Shown: piece after piece, positions 17,163-25,555 of the stretch | Position numbering within the stretch: the stretch's first letter is position 1 | Layout: each line of letters begins with the position of its first letter | DNA from: Deltaproteobacteria bacterium | GTDB lineage: Bacteria > Myxococcota_A > UBA9042 > DTJE01 | Direction of reading: 5' to 3' | Assembly: GCA_029547805.1 (NCBI GenBank) | Contig: JAKPOP010000004.1 | Coordinates: forward strand, 23,490-87,489 | DNA: 64,000 bases | Program-made: the position numbers and the translations under genes | The notes under the pieces: model-generated | Database searches by the model: none | What the model was told of the DNA's origin: nothing | What the model saw: only the letters and a program-made list of their open reading frames with translations

Positions 17163-18773
17163 CTACTCCCGCTCCAGGATGAGGAACTCGACCCGTCGGT
17201 TGCGCTGCCGATTCTCCTCGGAGGTGTTCGGGACGAGGGGCCGGGAGGGGCCGTAGCCCGCTGTGTCGAGGCGGGAGGGGGCGACTCCCCGACGGACCAG
17301 GGCCTGACGCACCGCCTCGGCCCGGCGCTGGCTCAATCCCTGGTTGTACCGTTCGGTGCCGCTGTCGTCGGTATGCCCCTCGATCCGGACCTTCCGGATC
17401 TCGGGATGGGCTGCCAGGGCCGCGGCGACCTGATCGACCACGGGCTGCGATTCGGGCCGGAAGGCGACACTGTCGAACTCGAAGAAGATGGGCTCCCGCA
17501 GCTCGATCCGTTCCTGCTGGACGACCACCTTCGGGGGACAGCCGTCGGGGGTGCCGGGCGCCGGCTGGTCCGGGCAGGCGTCCCGGGGGTCCGGGATCCC
17601 GTCTCCATCGGTATCCGGGCATCCCTGGTACCGGGCCTCGCCCTGGAGGTCCGGGCATGCATCGTCAGGGTCGGCCACGCCGTCGCCGTCCCGGTCGGGG
17701 CATCCCTTCAAGGCCTCCGAACCTGGCTGGTCCGGGCACCGGTCCCGGAGGTCGGGGATGCCGTCGCCGTCCCGATCCGGGCAGCCGTTCGTCGTCGCGG
17801 GGCCCGGGTCGTCAGGGCACCGGTCCTCCCCGTCGGGGACGCCGTCGCCGTCCCGGTCGGGCGGGGGCGGCGGCGTGCAACCGCACTCCGGGGATTTCCC
17901 TTCGTAGCCGACCTGGACGACGCCCCGGAAGACCGGGCTCCCGAATCCCTTCAAGGGCCCGCCGCCGGCCGCCGCGGTGAGGATCACTCCCCCGGCCCGG
18001 CCCCGCAGGCCTCCCATCAGGTCCAGCTGGTTGTCGTAGTCCGACCGGAATGGCCGGGTCAGCGAGGTTCGGAACTCCAGCGTTCCGATGCCCTCCAGTC
18101 GCCCGCAGAGCAGCGGCGCGACCAGGGCGGCCCCGAGAAGGGCCTGGTGCCCGGCCTCGTGGACGGGTGCACCATTCTGGATGAAATCCACGGGCTTCTT
18201 GAGTCGCACCCCCAGGTTCAGGGCCACCGTCCAGCCGTTTCCCTGCCAGTCCAGGATCACCTGGGGCGTCCCCGTCACCAGTTCGTCCCCGGCGTAGATG
18301 GCCTTCGTCGCCGTGGGAAAGGTCAGGTCCGCCGCCAGGGCCAGACCGAAGCCTCGCCCGTTTCCGCCGAGGATCCGCCCCTTGATGCCCAGGCGCAGGT
18401 CCGACAGGGCCACGTCGGTGCTCCCGGGGGAGTCCACCAGGGCCAGGGGGATGCCGACGCCGACACTGAGCCAGTCCGTGAAGGCCACGTTGCCGTACAC
18501 GGTTGTCAGGAAGAGGTGCCGGACCAGGTCCGGGCCGCCCTCCACCGCCAGGGGCCGGAAGGCGTAGTCGAGCCAGGCGCCGGCGCCCCATCCCCACTGG
18601 CGGTAGGTGCTGGCGGTTCCGACGGCCAGCACGTCGCCCCCATGGAGGGACAACCGCGACAGCCCGATGTGAATGGCTTCTCGGGCCCGGCCGGTGAAGG
18701 GCAGGACCAGGACCGCCAGGAGGATCTGGGTCCAAATGCACCATCGAGGCAGGAGCATCCGCCAGGCTCGCAT
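17163..18773 (-). CDS. OmpA-family outer membrane protein with TSP type-3 repeats
   Basis: 536 residues. A signal-like hydrophobic stretch (WTQILLAVLVLPF) precedes about 270 residues that look like an outer-membrane beta-barrel. Residues ~300-410 carry five thrombospondin type-3 calcium repeats (DRDGDGVPDGEDRCPDDPG and relatives). The C-terminus is an OmpA-like peptidoglycan-binding domain with FEFDSVAF, GHTDDSGTERYNQGLSQRRA and RRVEF. The ATG at 18773 is chosen for the GGAG six bases upstream; a longer in-frame start at 18953 would lack a signal peptide. It probably tethers the outer membrane to the wall. It converges on the giant lipoprotein pair, which use the same calcium loop type. Confidence 0.88.
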   Translation of the reverse strand: MRAWRMLLPRWCIWTQILLAVLVLPFTGRAREAIHIGLSRLSLHGGDVLAVGTASTYRQWGWGAGAWLDYAFRPLAVEGGPDLVRHLFLTTVYGNVAFTDWLSVGVGIPLALVDSPGSTDVALSDLRLGIKGRILGGNGRGFGLALAADLTFPTATKAIYAGDELVTGTPQVILDWQGNGWTVALNLGVRLKKPVDFIQNGAPVHEAGHQALLGAALVAPLLCGRLEGIGTLEFRTSLTRPFRSDYDNQLDLMGGLRGRAGGVILTAAAGGGPLKGFGSPVFRGVVQVGYEGKSPECGCTPPPPPDRDGDGVPDGEDRCPDDPGPATTNGCPDRDGDGIPDLRDRCPDQPGSEALKGCPDRDGDGVADPDDACPDLQGEARYQGCPDTDGDGIPDPRDACPDQPAPGTPDGCPPKVVVQQERIELREPIFFEFDSVAFRPESQPVVDQVAAALAAHPEIRKVRIEGHTDDSGTERYNQGLSQRRAEAVRQALVRRGVAPSRLDTAGYGPSRPLVPNTSEENRQRNRRVEFLILERE

Positions 18774-18799
18774 CCAAGACTCCGCCTTGAGATGTTTCA

Positions 18800-18828
18800 A
18801 GGGTATTTCGATTCCGATCTCCTGGCAA
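18800..18828 (-). promoter_or_regulatory. Possible promoter of the OmpA-family gene
   Basis: On the minus strand TTGCCA (18828-18823), 17 bases, TACCCT (18805-18800). The -35 is strong and the -10 weak. It would give a leader of about 20 bases. Confidence 0.35.
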
Positions 18829-19113
18829 GGAAATGGGAGTCCGGACCATTCCGCGGAGGCCGATGGTTCACGCGGATTGGGGCGGGTGAAATGCCTGGGG
18901 TTCCGGGACTGGATGAAGGTTCCTCCAGACTCAGGACAGCCGCACGCCAGCATCCGTCGGCCCCCAGGACTCCTCGGGCCTTCTACCGTCCGTCAAACAG
19001 GTTCCCGGGGCCTTCGGACGGGGATGGCATCGTCCTTGCTAGGCAACCCGGCGCTTCGGAATGGCCCGGAGCGATTGGCGACTTGAGGAACGGCAACGGA
19101 AGGAGAAATCGGC
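18829..19113. other. Intergenic region between divergent genes
   Basis: Part of the 340-base gap between the OmpA-family gene and the inositol-phosphate synthase gene. Apart from the possible minus-strand promoter at 18800-18828 and the AAGGAG ribosome site just before 19114, I see no convincing -35/-10 pair, riboswitch or small gene. A TTGCTAGGCA stretch near 19036 is only weakly -10-like. Confidence 0.4.
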
Positions 19114-20442
19114 ATGGAAGGCAAGCGACAGGTCGCCCCCGCCGAGGGGAAACTGGGCGTGATGGTGGTGGGCATGGGCGCCGTGGGAACCACCCTGATG
19201 GCCGGGGTGTACCTGGTCCGGAAGGGGCTCGCGAAGCCCATCGGCTCGGTGACCCAGATGGGGACCATCCGGCTGGGCAAGCGGACCGAGAACCGGACCC
19301 CGAGGATCAAGGACTTCGTGCCGCTGGCGGACCTGGACGACATCGTGTTCGGCGGCTGGGACATCTTCGACGAGTCGGCCTTCGAGTCGGCCAGCCATGC
19401 GGCGGTGCTCTCCCGGGAACACCTGGAGATGGTGAAGGAGGAACTGTCGGCGGTGCGGCCGATGAAGGCCGTCTTCGACCAGAACTACGTCCGTCGGCTC
19501 CACGGGACCCACGTGAAGTCGGGCGCCAGCAAGTACGACCTGGCGACCCAGTTGATGGACGACATCGCCCGGTTCCGGACCGAGAACGGCCTCAGCCGGG
19601 TCGTGATGATCTGGTGCGCCTCCACCGAGGTCTTCATCCCGGTGTCGGACGTCCACCGGGACCTGGAGGCCTTCGAGGCGGCCCTGAAGAGCAACCATCC
19701 GGACATCGCCCCCTCGATGATCTACGCCTACGCGGCCCTGAAGGCCGGCGTGCCCTTCATCAACGGCGCCCCGAACCTCTCGGTGGACTGCCCGGCCCTC
19801 TACCACTACGCCGAAAAGCGGCGGATCCCCGTCTGCGGCAAGGACTTCAAGACCGGCCAGACCCTCATGAAGACCATCCTGGCCCCGGGGCTCAAGGCCC
19901 GGATGCTGGGTCTCGCCGGGTGGTACTCGACGAACATCCTGGGCAACCGGGACGGGGAGGTGCTGGACGACCCCGGGTCCTTCAAGACCAAGGAGGAGTC
20001 CAAGCTCTCGGTGCTGGACACGATCCTGCGGCCGGACCAGTTCCCGGACCTCTACGGCAACTACACCCATCTGGTCCGGATCAACTACTACCCGCCCCGG
20101 GGGGACAACAAGGAGGGCTGGGACAACATCGACATCTTCGGGTGGCTGGGCTACCCGATGCAGATCAAGGTGAACTTCCTGTGCCGGGACAGCATCCTGG
20201 CGGCGCCGGTGGCCCTGGACCTGGTCCTGCTGACGGATTTGGCCCAGCGGGCGGGCATGGGGGGCATCCAGGAGTGGCTGTCCTTCTTCTTCAAGAGCCC
20301 GATGCACCAGGAGGGCCTCTATCCCGAGCACGACCTCTTCATCCAGCAGATGAAGATGAAGAACACGCTGCGGTGGATGATGGGCGAGGACCTGATCACC
20401 CACCTGGGCGTCGAGTACTACCACTTCTACGAGGACCGGTGA
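19114..20442 (+). CDS. Myo-inositol-1-phosphate synthase
   Basis: 442 residues, the usual length of the bacterial and archaeal INO1 family. It uses NAD+ to convert glucose 6-phosphate to myo-inositol 3-phosphate (also numbered 1-phosphate). The nucleotide-binding GMGAVGTTLMAG is near residue 20, followed by family segments NGAPNLSVDCP, CGKDFKTGQT, GWYSTNILGNRDG and the Lys/Asp-rich SFKTKEESK. The GGAGAAATCGGC before the ATG is a clear ribosome site. The next gene is a CDP-alcohol phosphotransferase, so the inositol phosphate probably feeds an inositol phospholipid or inositol-phosphate solute. Confidence 0.93.
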   Translation: MEGKRQVAPAEGKLGVMVVGMGAVGTTLMAGVYLVRKGLAKPIGSVTQMGTIRLGKRTENRTPRIKDFVPLADLDDIVFGGWDIFDESAFESASHAAVLSREHLEMVKEELSAVRPMKAVFDQNYVRRLHGTHVKSGASKYDLATQLMDDIARFRTENGLSRVVMIWCASTEVFIPVSDVHRDLEAFEAALKSNHPDIAPSMIYAYAALKAGVPFINGAPNLSVDCPALYHYAEKRRIPVCGKDFKTGQTLMKTILAPGLKARMLGLAGWYSTNILGNRDGEVLDDPGSFKTKEESKLSVLDTILRPDQFPDLYGNYTHLVRINYYPPRGDNKEGWDNIDIFGWLGYPMQIKVNFLCRDSILAAPVALDLVLLTDLAQRAGMGGIQEWLSFFFKSPMHQEGLYPEHDLFIQQMKMKNTLRWMMGEDLITHLGVEYYHFYEDR

Positions 20443-20457
20443 CCTTCCGGTCCGGTC

Positions 20458-20473
20458 GGGGCCTCCGGGCCCC
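20458..20473 (+). terminator. GC-rich hairpin between the two inositol genes
   Basis: GGGGCC-tccg-GGCCCC, extended by partly paired GGTC and GACC flanks, lies 15 bases after the synthase stop. It has no T-run. It could attenuate read-through into the next gene or protect the first message. Confidence 0.3.
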
Positions 20474-20514
20474 CGGCCGGTGACCGCCGTGGCATCCCGC
20501 CGAGGGGAGGACCG

Positions 20515-21636
20515 ATGCAGTTCCTGGTCATGCCGGCCCAGGGGGCCTTCCGAGGAACGTTGCTGGGCCTGACTCTGGAGGAGCGATCCCGGCGGATGCT
20601 CCGGGCCGCAGGGCTGGAGGAGGCCCCGGAGTGGGCCGGTCCGGGTCCCCTGGTGGTCCATCCCGCTGAGGTCGTCGGTCCCGGGGCCCTGGGAAAGGCC
20701 GTCGCGGCGGTTCCTGTGGCTGCCGATGCGGTGGTGGCGCTGGTCCCCGGGGGGGACTCGGATGGGCGCCCGATCCTGCTCCTGGGGGAGGAGGTCCGGC
20801 GGCGGCTGTCTGACCGGGCCGGGGTCCTGGACGGAGCGTTTGGGATGGCCCTGGCGGCGGTAGGGGAACGGCGGGTCCTGGAGGTCCCGGCGGCCGTGGT
20901 GCGGGATGCCCGGGAGGCGGCCCGGGCCCGGCGCCTGCTGCTCCAGGCCCTCCGGAAGCCCATTGACGGGCTGGTCTCCCGGACCCTGAATCGCCCGGTG
21001 AGCATCCGGGTCTCTGCCCTCCTGTCCGGGACGCCCCTCACGCCCAACCACCTGTCGGTGATCTCCTTCGGGATCGCCCTGCTGGGCGCCCTGGGCATGG
21101 CGACGGGTCATTTCGTGATCGGGGCGCTGGTGATGCACGTGGCGTCGGTCCTCGACGGGTGCGACGGGGAGATCGCCCGGCTGAAATACCTGTCATCCCG
21201 GATCGGCGGGTGGCTGGACACGATCTTCGACGACGTGTCGAACAACGTCTTTGCCCTGGCGACGGGCATCGGCCTGTGGCGGTTCCGGGACGGCGATGCC
21301 ACGGGACGGGTGCTGCTGGGGCTGGCGGTGGCGGGGTTTCTGCTGGCGGTGCCCACCGTGGCGACCACCTACCGACGCCTGGTCCGCCGGGGGACCTCCG
21401 ATTCCGGCGCCCTGGACTACAGCGGCGGCGAGTCGGCCTCGGCGCTCCGGCGGGCCGTGACGCGCTGGCTGGCCCCCCTGGTCAAGCGGGACACCTACCT
21501 GCTGATCTTCCTGGGCATGGCCATCGCCGGGATCCCCTGGGCCATCGTGGTCTTCTACTTCCTGGGGGCCCTGGGGGCGGCGGCGACCCTGCTGTCGGAC
21601 CGGGAGGCCCTCCGGGAGGCCTGGGGGCCTCGCTGA
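20515..21636 (+). CDS. CDP-alcohol phosphotransferase, DIPPS-like, with degenerate N-terminal domain
   Basis: 373 residues. The C-terminal two thirds are a membrane CDP-alcohol phosphotransferase with all catalytic positions: D214-x2-D217-G218-x2-A221-R222, then G231, D235 and D239 in GGWLDTIFDD. The lead-in KPIDGLVSRTLNRPVS and TPLTPNHLSVISF resembles the di-myo-inositol-phosphate-phosphate synthase half of fused IPCT/DIPPS enzymes. The N-terminal ~130 residues look like a shortened sugar-nucleotidyltransferase (GLTLEERSRRMLRAAG), but the GxGxR loop of that family is missing. Position after inositol-phosphate synthase supports an inositol phosphate acceptor. Phosphatidylinositol-phosphate synthase is the main alternative. 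The ATG follows GGGGAGG. Confidence 0.82.
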   Translation: MQFLVMPAQGAFRGTLLGLTLEERSRRMLRAAGLEEAPEWAGPGPLVVHPAEVVGPGALGKAVAAVPVAADAVVALVPGGDSDGRPILLLGEEVRRRLSDRAGVLDGAFGMALAAVGERRVLEVPAAVVRDAREAARARRLLLQALRKPIDGLVSRTLNRPVSIRVSALLSGTPLTPNHLSVISFGIALLGALGMATGHFVIGALVMHVASVLDGCDGEIARLKYLSSRIGGWLDTIFDDVSNNVFALATGIGLWRFRDGDATGRVLLGLAVAGFLLAVPTVATTYRRLVRRGTSDSGALDYSGGESASALRRAVTRWLAPLVKRDTYLLIFLGMAIAGIPWAIVVFYFLGALGAAATLLSDREALREAWGPR

Positions 21637-21685
21637 CCGGACGTGCTACACTCGGACCCCGTGACTCCCGGTCGGAGGGGCGCCG

Positions 21686-22483
21686 GTGCACTCGCTGCCG
21701 ATGGGATTGGCCCTGGCCCTGTATGGGGTCGCCTCGGTCTTCCACCTCCTGAGTCTCTCCCGGGTCTGGGAGCGGGCCATCCGGTTCGCCAGGCCGATCC
21801 TGGCCGTGGCGGTCCTGGCCCACCTGCTGGCCATCGGACACCAGCACCTGGGCCACTTCCCGCCGCCCATCACCGCGGTGTCGTCGATCCTGAATCTGGC
21901 GCTCTTCGTGGGGATGCTGGCCTTCGTGATGGCCGACCTCTTCCGGGAGCGGCGACTGCTCGGGGCGATGCTCGCTCCCCTGGCGACACTGGTCCTGGCG
22001 ACCCTCTTCCACCATGCCGCGGGCCAGCCTCCGGCGCGGCTCGCCTTCATGCGCTTCGTGACCCCGGTTCACATCGTCACCTCGGCCATTGGATTCGCCT
22101 GCTTCGCCGTGGCCGCCGCAGCGTCGGTGATGGCCATCGTGGCCGACTTCCGGTTGCGCAACCGCCGGGGCCACGGCTGGCCCCCGCTGCCGCCCCTGGC
22201 CCGCCTGGAGACCTGGGCCGCCACGGCCCTCCGGATCGGCTATCCCTTCTACACGGTGGGGATCCTCCTCGGGGGCGTCTGGGCATGGTTCTCCGGGGAC
22301 CACGGGGCCCTGCTGCTGCCCGAGTACCTCCTGGGAGTCGCGGTCTGGGTTCTCTTCGGGGGAAGCGTGCTGCTGTCGGCGACCTGGGGATTCCGGGGGC
22401 GCAGATTCGCGGTGCTGACCACATTGGGGTTCGCGGCGACGCTTCCCATCGTCTTGATGTATGCCCTCCGGAGGCTCGGCTGA
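21686..22483 (+). CDS. HemX/CcsA-like cytochrome c assembly membrane protein
   Basis: 265 residues with about eight hydrophobic segments, of the CcsA/HemX family (PF01578 type). The family handles haem or controls glutamyl-tRNA reductase, and hemX commonly precedes hemA as here. Conserved His residues occur in HLLAIGHQHLGH, FHHAAGQ and VTPVHIVTS. The tryptophan-rich haem-handling signature is only partly kept (GGVWAWFSGDHGA rather than a WGxyWxWD form), which suits HemX better than a functional CcsA. The GTG at 21686 has GGAGGGG six bases upstream; ATG at 21701 is the alternative. The stop overlaps the hemA start as TGATG. Confidence 0.75.
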   Translation: MHSLPMGLALALYGVASVFHLLSLSRVWERAIRFARPILAVAVLAHLLAIGHQHLGHFPPPITAVSSILNLALFVGMLAFVMADLFRERRLLGAMLAPLATLVLATLFHHAAGQPPARLAFMRFVTPVHIVTSAIGFACFAVAAAASVMAIVADFRLRNRRGHGWPPLPPLARLETWAATALRIGYPFYTVGILLGGVWAWFSGDHGALLLPEYLLGVAVWVLFGGSVLLSATWGFRGRRFAVLTTLGFAATLPIVLMYALRRLG

Positions 22484-23829
22484 TGGCGGCTCCCGTCTTC
22501 GGGCTGATCGGGCTCTCCCACCGGACCGCCGATGTCGCCGTCCGGGAGCGGATGGCCCTGGACGAGGAGGCCCGCGTGCGCCTTCACGAGGGCCTCGAGG
22601 AGGCGGGGATTGCCGAGTCGGTCGTCCTGAGCACCTGCAACCGGACGGAGATCTACGGCGTCGGGCGGCCGGGGATGGACGTGGAGCGGACCGAGAGGGC
22701 CCTCGTGGAGGTCCTGTGCAGGAACCGGGGGGTTCCTGTGGCGGCCGTCCAGGCCCACCTCTACCGGATGCGGGGGATCGACGGGGTGCGGCACCTGTTT
22801 CGGGTCGCGGCGGCCCTGGACAGTCTCGTGATCGGGGAGCCCCAGATCCTGGGGCAGGTGAAGGACGCCTATCGGGCCGCGCTGGAGCAGGGGAGGGTCG
22901 GGCCGCTGCTGGCGCGCTTCTTCGAGAAGGCCTTCAAGGTCGCCAAGGAGGTCCGGACCGACACCGAGGTGGGCAGCGGCCAGGTGTCGGTGGGGTCCAT
23001 CGCCGTGGATCTGGCCCGCCAGGTCTTCGGGAACCTGGGGGAGTCCACGGTGCTGCTGCTGGGGGCCGGCGAGATGGCCGAGGCGGTGGCGAGGGCCCTG
23101 TCGGCGGCCGGAGCCCGCCAGGTGGTGGTGGCGAACCGGACGCTGGAGCGGGCCATGGTGGTCGCCGAGCGCCACGGCTGGACGGGGCGCTCCCTGGAGG
23201 ACCTCTCGGGACTCCTGGTGGAGGCGGACGTCGTGATCGCCTCCCTCGGGGCGCCCCAGTGGGTCGTGGACCAGGCCCGGATGCGGGAGGCCCTCCGAAG
23301 TCGTCGGAATCGGCCGGTCTTCCTGGTGGATATCGCGGTGCCCCGGGTCGTGGAGCCGTCCATCGCCCGGATGGAGGGGGCCTATCTCTACAACCTGGAC
23401 GACTTCCAGGAGGTGGTGCAGGGGCACCTCCGGCGCCGGGCTGCGGACCTCTCGAAGGCCGAGGGGATCATCGCCCGGGAAGTCGAGGGGATGCAGCGCT
23501 ACCTCCGGGTGCTGGAGGTGCAGCCGGTGCTGGCGGCCCTGGGGCAGCGGGCCGCGGAGATCCGGGAGCGGGAGGTCGCCCGGGCGATCCGGGAACTGCC
23601 GCAGGACTCGCCGGAGGTCCGGAAGGTGATCGAGGGACTGGGGCATTCCCTGGCGTCCAAATTGATGCACGACCCCCTCTGCGTGCTGCGGGAGTCGGCC
23701 TGGAGCGGCGAGGGAGGGGACGTTGCCGAGGCGGCCCGGAGGCTCTTCCGGCTGCCGGAGGACGGGGCGGAATCGGGGCAGGAGGCCCGGGCTCCGGCCG
23801 TTGGAGAGGAGAAGACATGCGGCCATTGA
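22483..23829 (+). CDS. hemA: Glutamyl-tRNA reductase
   Basis: 448 residues. First step of the C5 tetrapyrrole pathway: NADPH-dependent reduction of glutamyl-tRNA to glutamate-1-semialdehyde. Family signatures are GLSHRTADVAVRE near the N-terminus, catalytic Cys52 in STCNRTEIYG, SLVIGEPQILGQVK and the NADPH-binding LLLGAGEMAEAVARAL, then a C-terminal dimerisation helix. The ATG at 22483 overlaps the upstream stop. The 3' end overlaps hemC by 13 bases. hemL and hemB are not in the window. Confidence 0.95.
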   Translation: MAAPVFGLIGLSHRTADVAVRERMALDEEARVRLHEGLEEAGIAESVVLSTCNRTEIYGVGRPGMDVERTERALVEVLCRNRGVPVAAVQAHLYRMRGIDGVRHLFRVAAALDSLVIGEPQILGQVKDAYRAALEQGRVGPLLARFFEKAFKVAKEVRTDTEVGSGQVSVGSIAVDLARQVFGNLGESTVLLLGAGEMAEAVARALSAAGARQVVVANRTLERAMVVAERHGWTGRSLEDLSGLLVEADVVIASLGAPQWVVDQARMREALRSRRNRPVFLVDIAVPRVVEPSIARMEGAYLYNLDDFQEVVQGHLRRRAADLSKAEGIIAREVEGMQRYLRVLEVQPVLAALGQRAAEIREREVARAIRELPQDSPEVRKVIEGLGHSLASKLMHDPLCVLRESAWSGEGGDVAEAARRLFRLPEDGAESGQEARAPAVGEEKTCGH

Positions 23830-24737
23830 CCATCGGGACCCGGGGGAGCGCCCTGGCCCTGCGACAGACCGCAATGGTGGCCGAGGCCCTGGGCCGCGCG
23901 GGATGGGAGGTCAGGGTGGAGGTCATCCACACCCGGGGCGACCGGATCCTGGATGTGCCGCTGGCCAAGGTGGGCGGCAAGGGGCTCTTTGTGAAGGAGA
24001 TCGAGGAGGCCCTGCTGGATCGGCGGTGCGACCTGGCGGTCCACAGCCTCAAGGACGTCCCGGCGGACCTCCCCGATGGATTGATGCTGGGGGCCTGCCT
24101 GGCCCGGGAGGTCCCCTTCGATGCCCTGATCTCTCGGTGGGGGCCCACGCTGGAGGGGCTTCCGGACGGGGCCCGGGTCGGGACGTCGAGCCTGCGGCGA
24201 CAGGCGCAGTTGCTGGCGGCACGGCCGGACCTGCAGGTGGGCAGCCTCCGGGGAAACGTCGAGACGCGGCTGCGGCGGTTCGACGAGGGCCTCGACGCGG
24301 TGATCCTCGCCGCCGCAGGGCTCCGGAGGCTCGGGATGGAGGACCGCATCTCGGGCCTGCTGGAGCCGCCGGGCTTCATCCCTGCGGCAGGGCAGGGGAT
24401 CGTGGTGGTCGAGTGCCGGGAGTCGGACCGGGAGGTCCGGGAGGTCCTGGGGGCGAGCCTGGAGGACCCGGCCACCCGGGTGGTGATGCGGGCCGAGCGG
24501 GCCTTCCTCGCAGCGATGGAGGGCGGCTGCCAGGTGCCCCTGGGGGCCTGGGCCCGAGTGCGGGACGGGGGGCTTCGGATGGTGGGATTCCTGGCGCGGC
24601 CCGACGGGACGGACCTCCGCCGGGTCGAACGGAGCGGCGACCCGGGGGCCCCGGAGGACCTGGGACGGGAGGTGGCCTCGGCGCTGCTGGCACGGGGTGG
24701 GCGGGAGATCCTGGCATCCTTGCTGGAGCCCACGTGA
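23817..24737 (+). CDS. hemC: Porphobilinogen deaminase (hydroxymethylbilane synthase)
   Basis: 306 residues, normal for the family. It joins four porphobilinogens into hydroxymethylbilane on a dipyrromethane cofactor attached to Cys238 in EGGCQVPLGA. Other signatures are IGTRGSALALRQ, HTRGDR, VGGKGLFVKEIE, DLAVHSLKDVP and GTSSLRRQAQL. The ATG lies inside the hemA 3' end with GGAGAGGAG upstream. The stop overlaps the hemD start as TGATG, so the three enzymes are translationally coupled. Confidence 0.96.
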   Translation: MRPLTIGTRGSALALRQTAMVAEALGRAGWEVRVEVIHTRGDRILDVPLAKVGGKGLFVKEIEEALLDRRCDLAVHSLKDVPADLPDGLMLGACLAREVPFDALISRWGPTLEGLPDGARVGTSSLRRQAQLLAARPDLQVGSLRGNVETRLRRFDEGLDAVILAAAGLRRLGMEDRISGLLEPPGFIPAAGQGIVVVECRESDREVREVLGASLEDPATRVVMRAERAFLAAMEGGCQVPLGAWARVRDGGLRMVGFLARPDGTDLRRVERSGDPGAPEDLGREVASALLARGGREILASLLEPT

Positions 24738-25555
24738 TGTCCGGCCTGGCGGGGAGGCGGGTCCTGATCACCCGGGACGCCGAGGAGGCGGCTCGGACCG
24801 CCGAGGCGGTCGCGGGACGCGGCGGCATCCCCGTGGTCTTTCCCTGCATCGCCTTCGAGGCGCCTGCGGACCCGGAGGCCCTCCGGCGAGCCGTGGCCCG
24901 TTGGCGAGAGTACGACCGGGTGGTGGTCACGTCGCCCCGGGGGGCCCGGGTGCTGTTGGAGCGGCTGGATCGTCTGGGAGAGTGGCCCGAGGCGGCGGAA
25001 CGGGGGCGGTTCTTCGCAGTGGGCGAGGCCACGGCCCGGGTGCTCCGGAGGGGCGGTCTGCGGGACGTGCGGGTTCCCGGGCAGTGGCAGGGTGAAGGAC
25101 TGCTGGAGGCCTTGCTGGCCGACGGGGCGGCCCGGGGACGCACGCTGCTGGTCCGTGCCGAGGAGGGCCGGGACGTGGTCCCCGATGGCATCCGGGCCGC
25201 GGGAGGCGCCGTGGACGTGGTGGCCGCGTACCGGACGGTCCGGGTCACCCACTCCGAGACCGCCGTCGAGGGACTGCTGGCCGGGACGCCTCCGGACCTG
25301 GCGCTGTTCTTCAGCCCCTCGGCCTTCGACGCCTTCATGGCCATCGGTGGCGCCTCCCGGGTCCTGGAATGGCTTGGGACCGTGCGAGTCGTCGCCGTGG
25401 GGGCCGTGACTGCCGGAGCCATGGAACGCGCGGGGGTCGTGCCGTCGGCGGTGGCCGTCCGTCCGGTCCTGGAACAGGTCCTCGATGCCGCCGAGGAGGC
25501 GCTGTCCCGGGGGCCTTCCGCTACAATGTCGGCGGACTCCGGGGGGAACCCATGA
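24737..25555 (+). CDS. hemD: Uroporphyrinogen-III synthase
   Basis: 272 residues. It cyclises and inverts ring D of hydroxymethylbilane to give uroporphyrinogen III. The family is poorly conserved, but the bilobed layout is visible: GRRVLITRD at the N-terminus, VVVTSPRGARVLLERL, FFAVGEATARVLRR, GRTLLVRAEEGRDVVPDGIRA, and LALFFSPSAFDAF near the C-terminus. Position directly after hemC with TGATG overlap makes the call firm. The stop overlaps the start of the following lipoprotein gene by four bases (ATGA). Confidence 0.9.
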   Translation: MSGLAGRRVLITRDAEEAARTAEAVAGRGGIPVVFPCIAFEAPADPEALRRAVARWREYDRVVVTSPRGARVLLERLDRLGEWPEAAERGRFFAVGEATARVLRRGGLRDVRVPGQWQGEGLLEALLADGAARGRTLLVRAEEGRDVVPDGIRAAGGAVDVVAAYRTVRVTHSETAVEGLLAGTPPDLALFFSPSAFDAFMAIGGASRVLEWLGTVRVVAVGAVTAGAMERAGVVPSAVAVRPVLEQVLDAAEEALSRGPSATMSADSGGNP

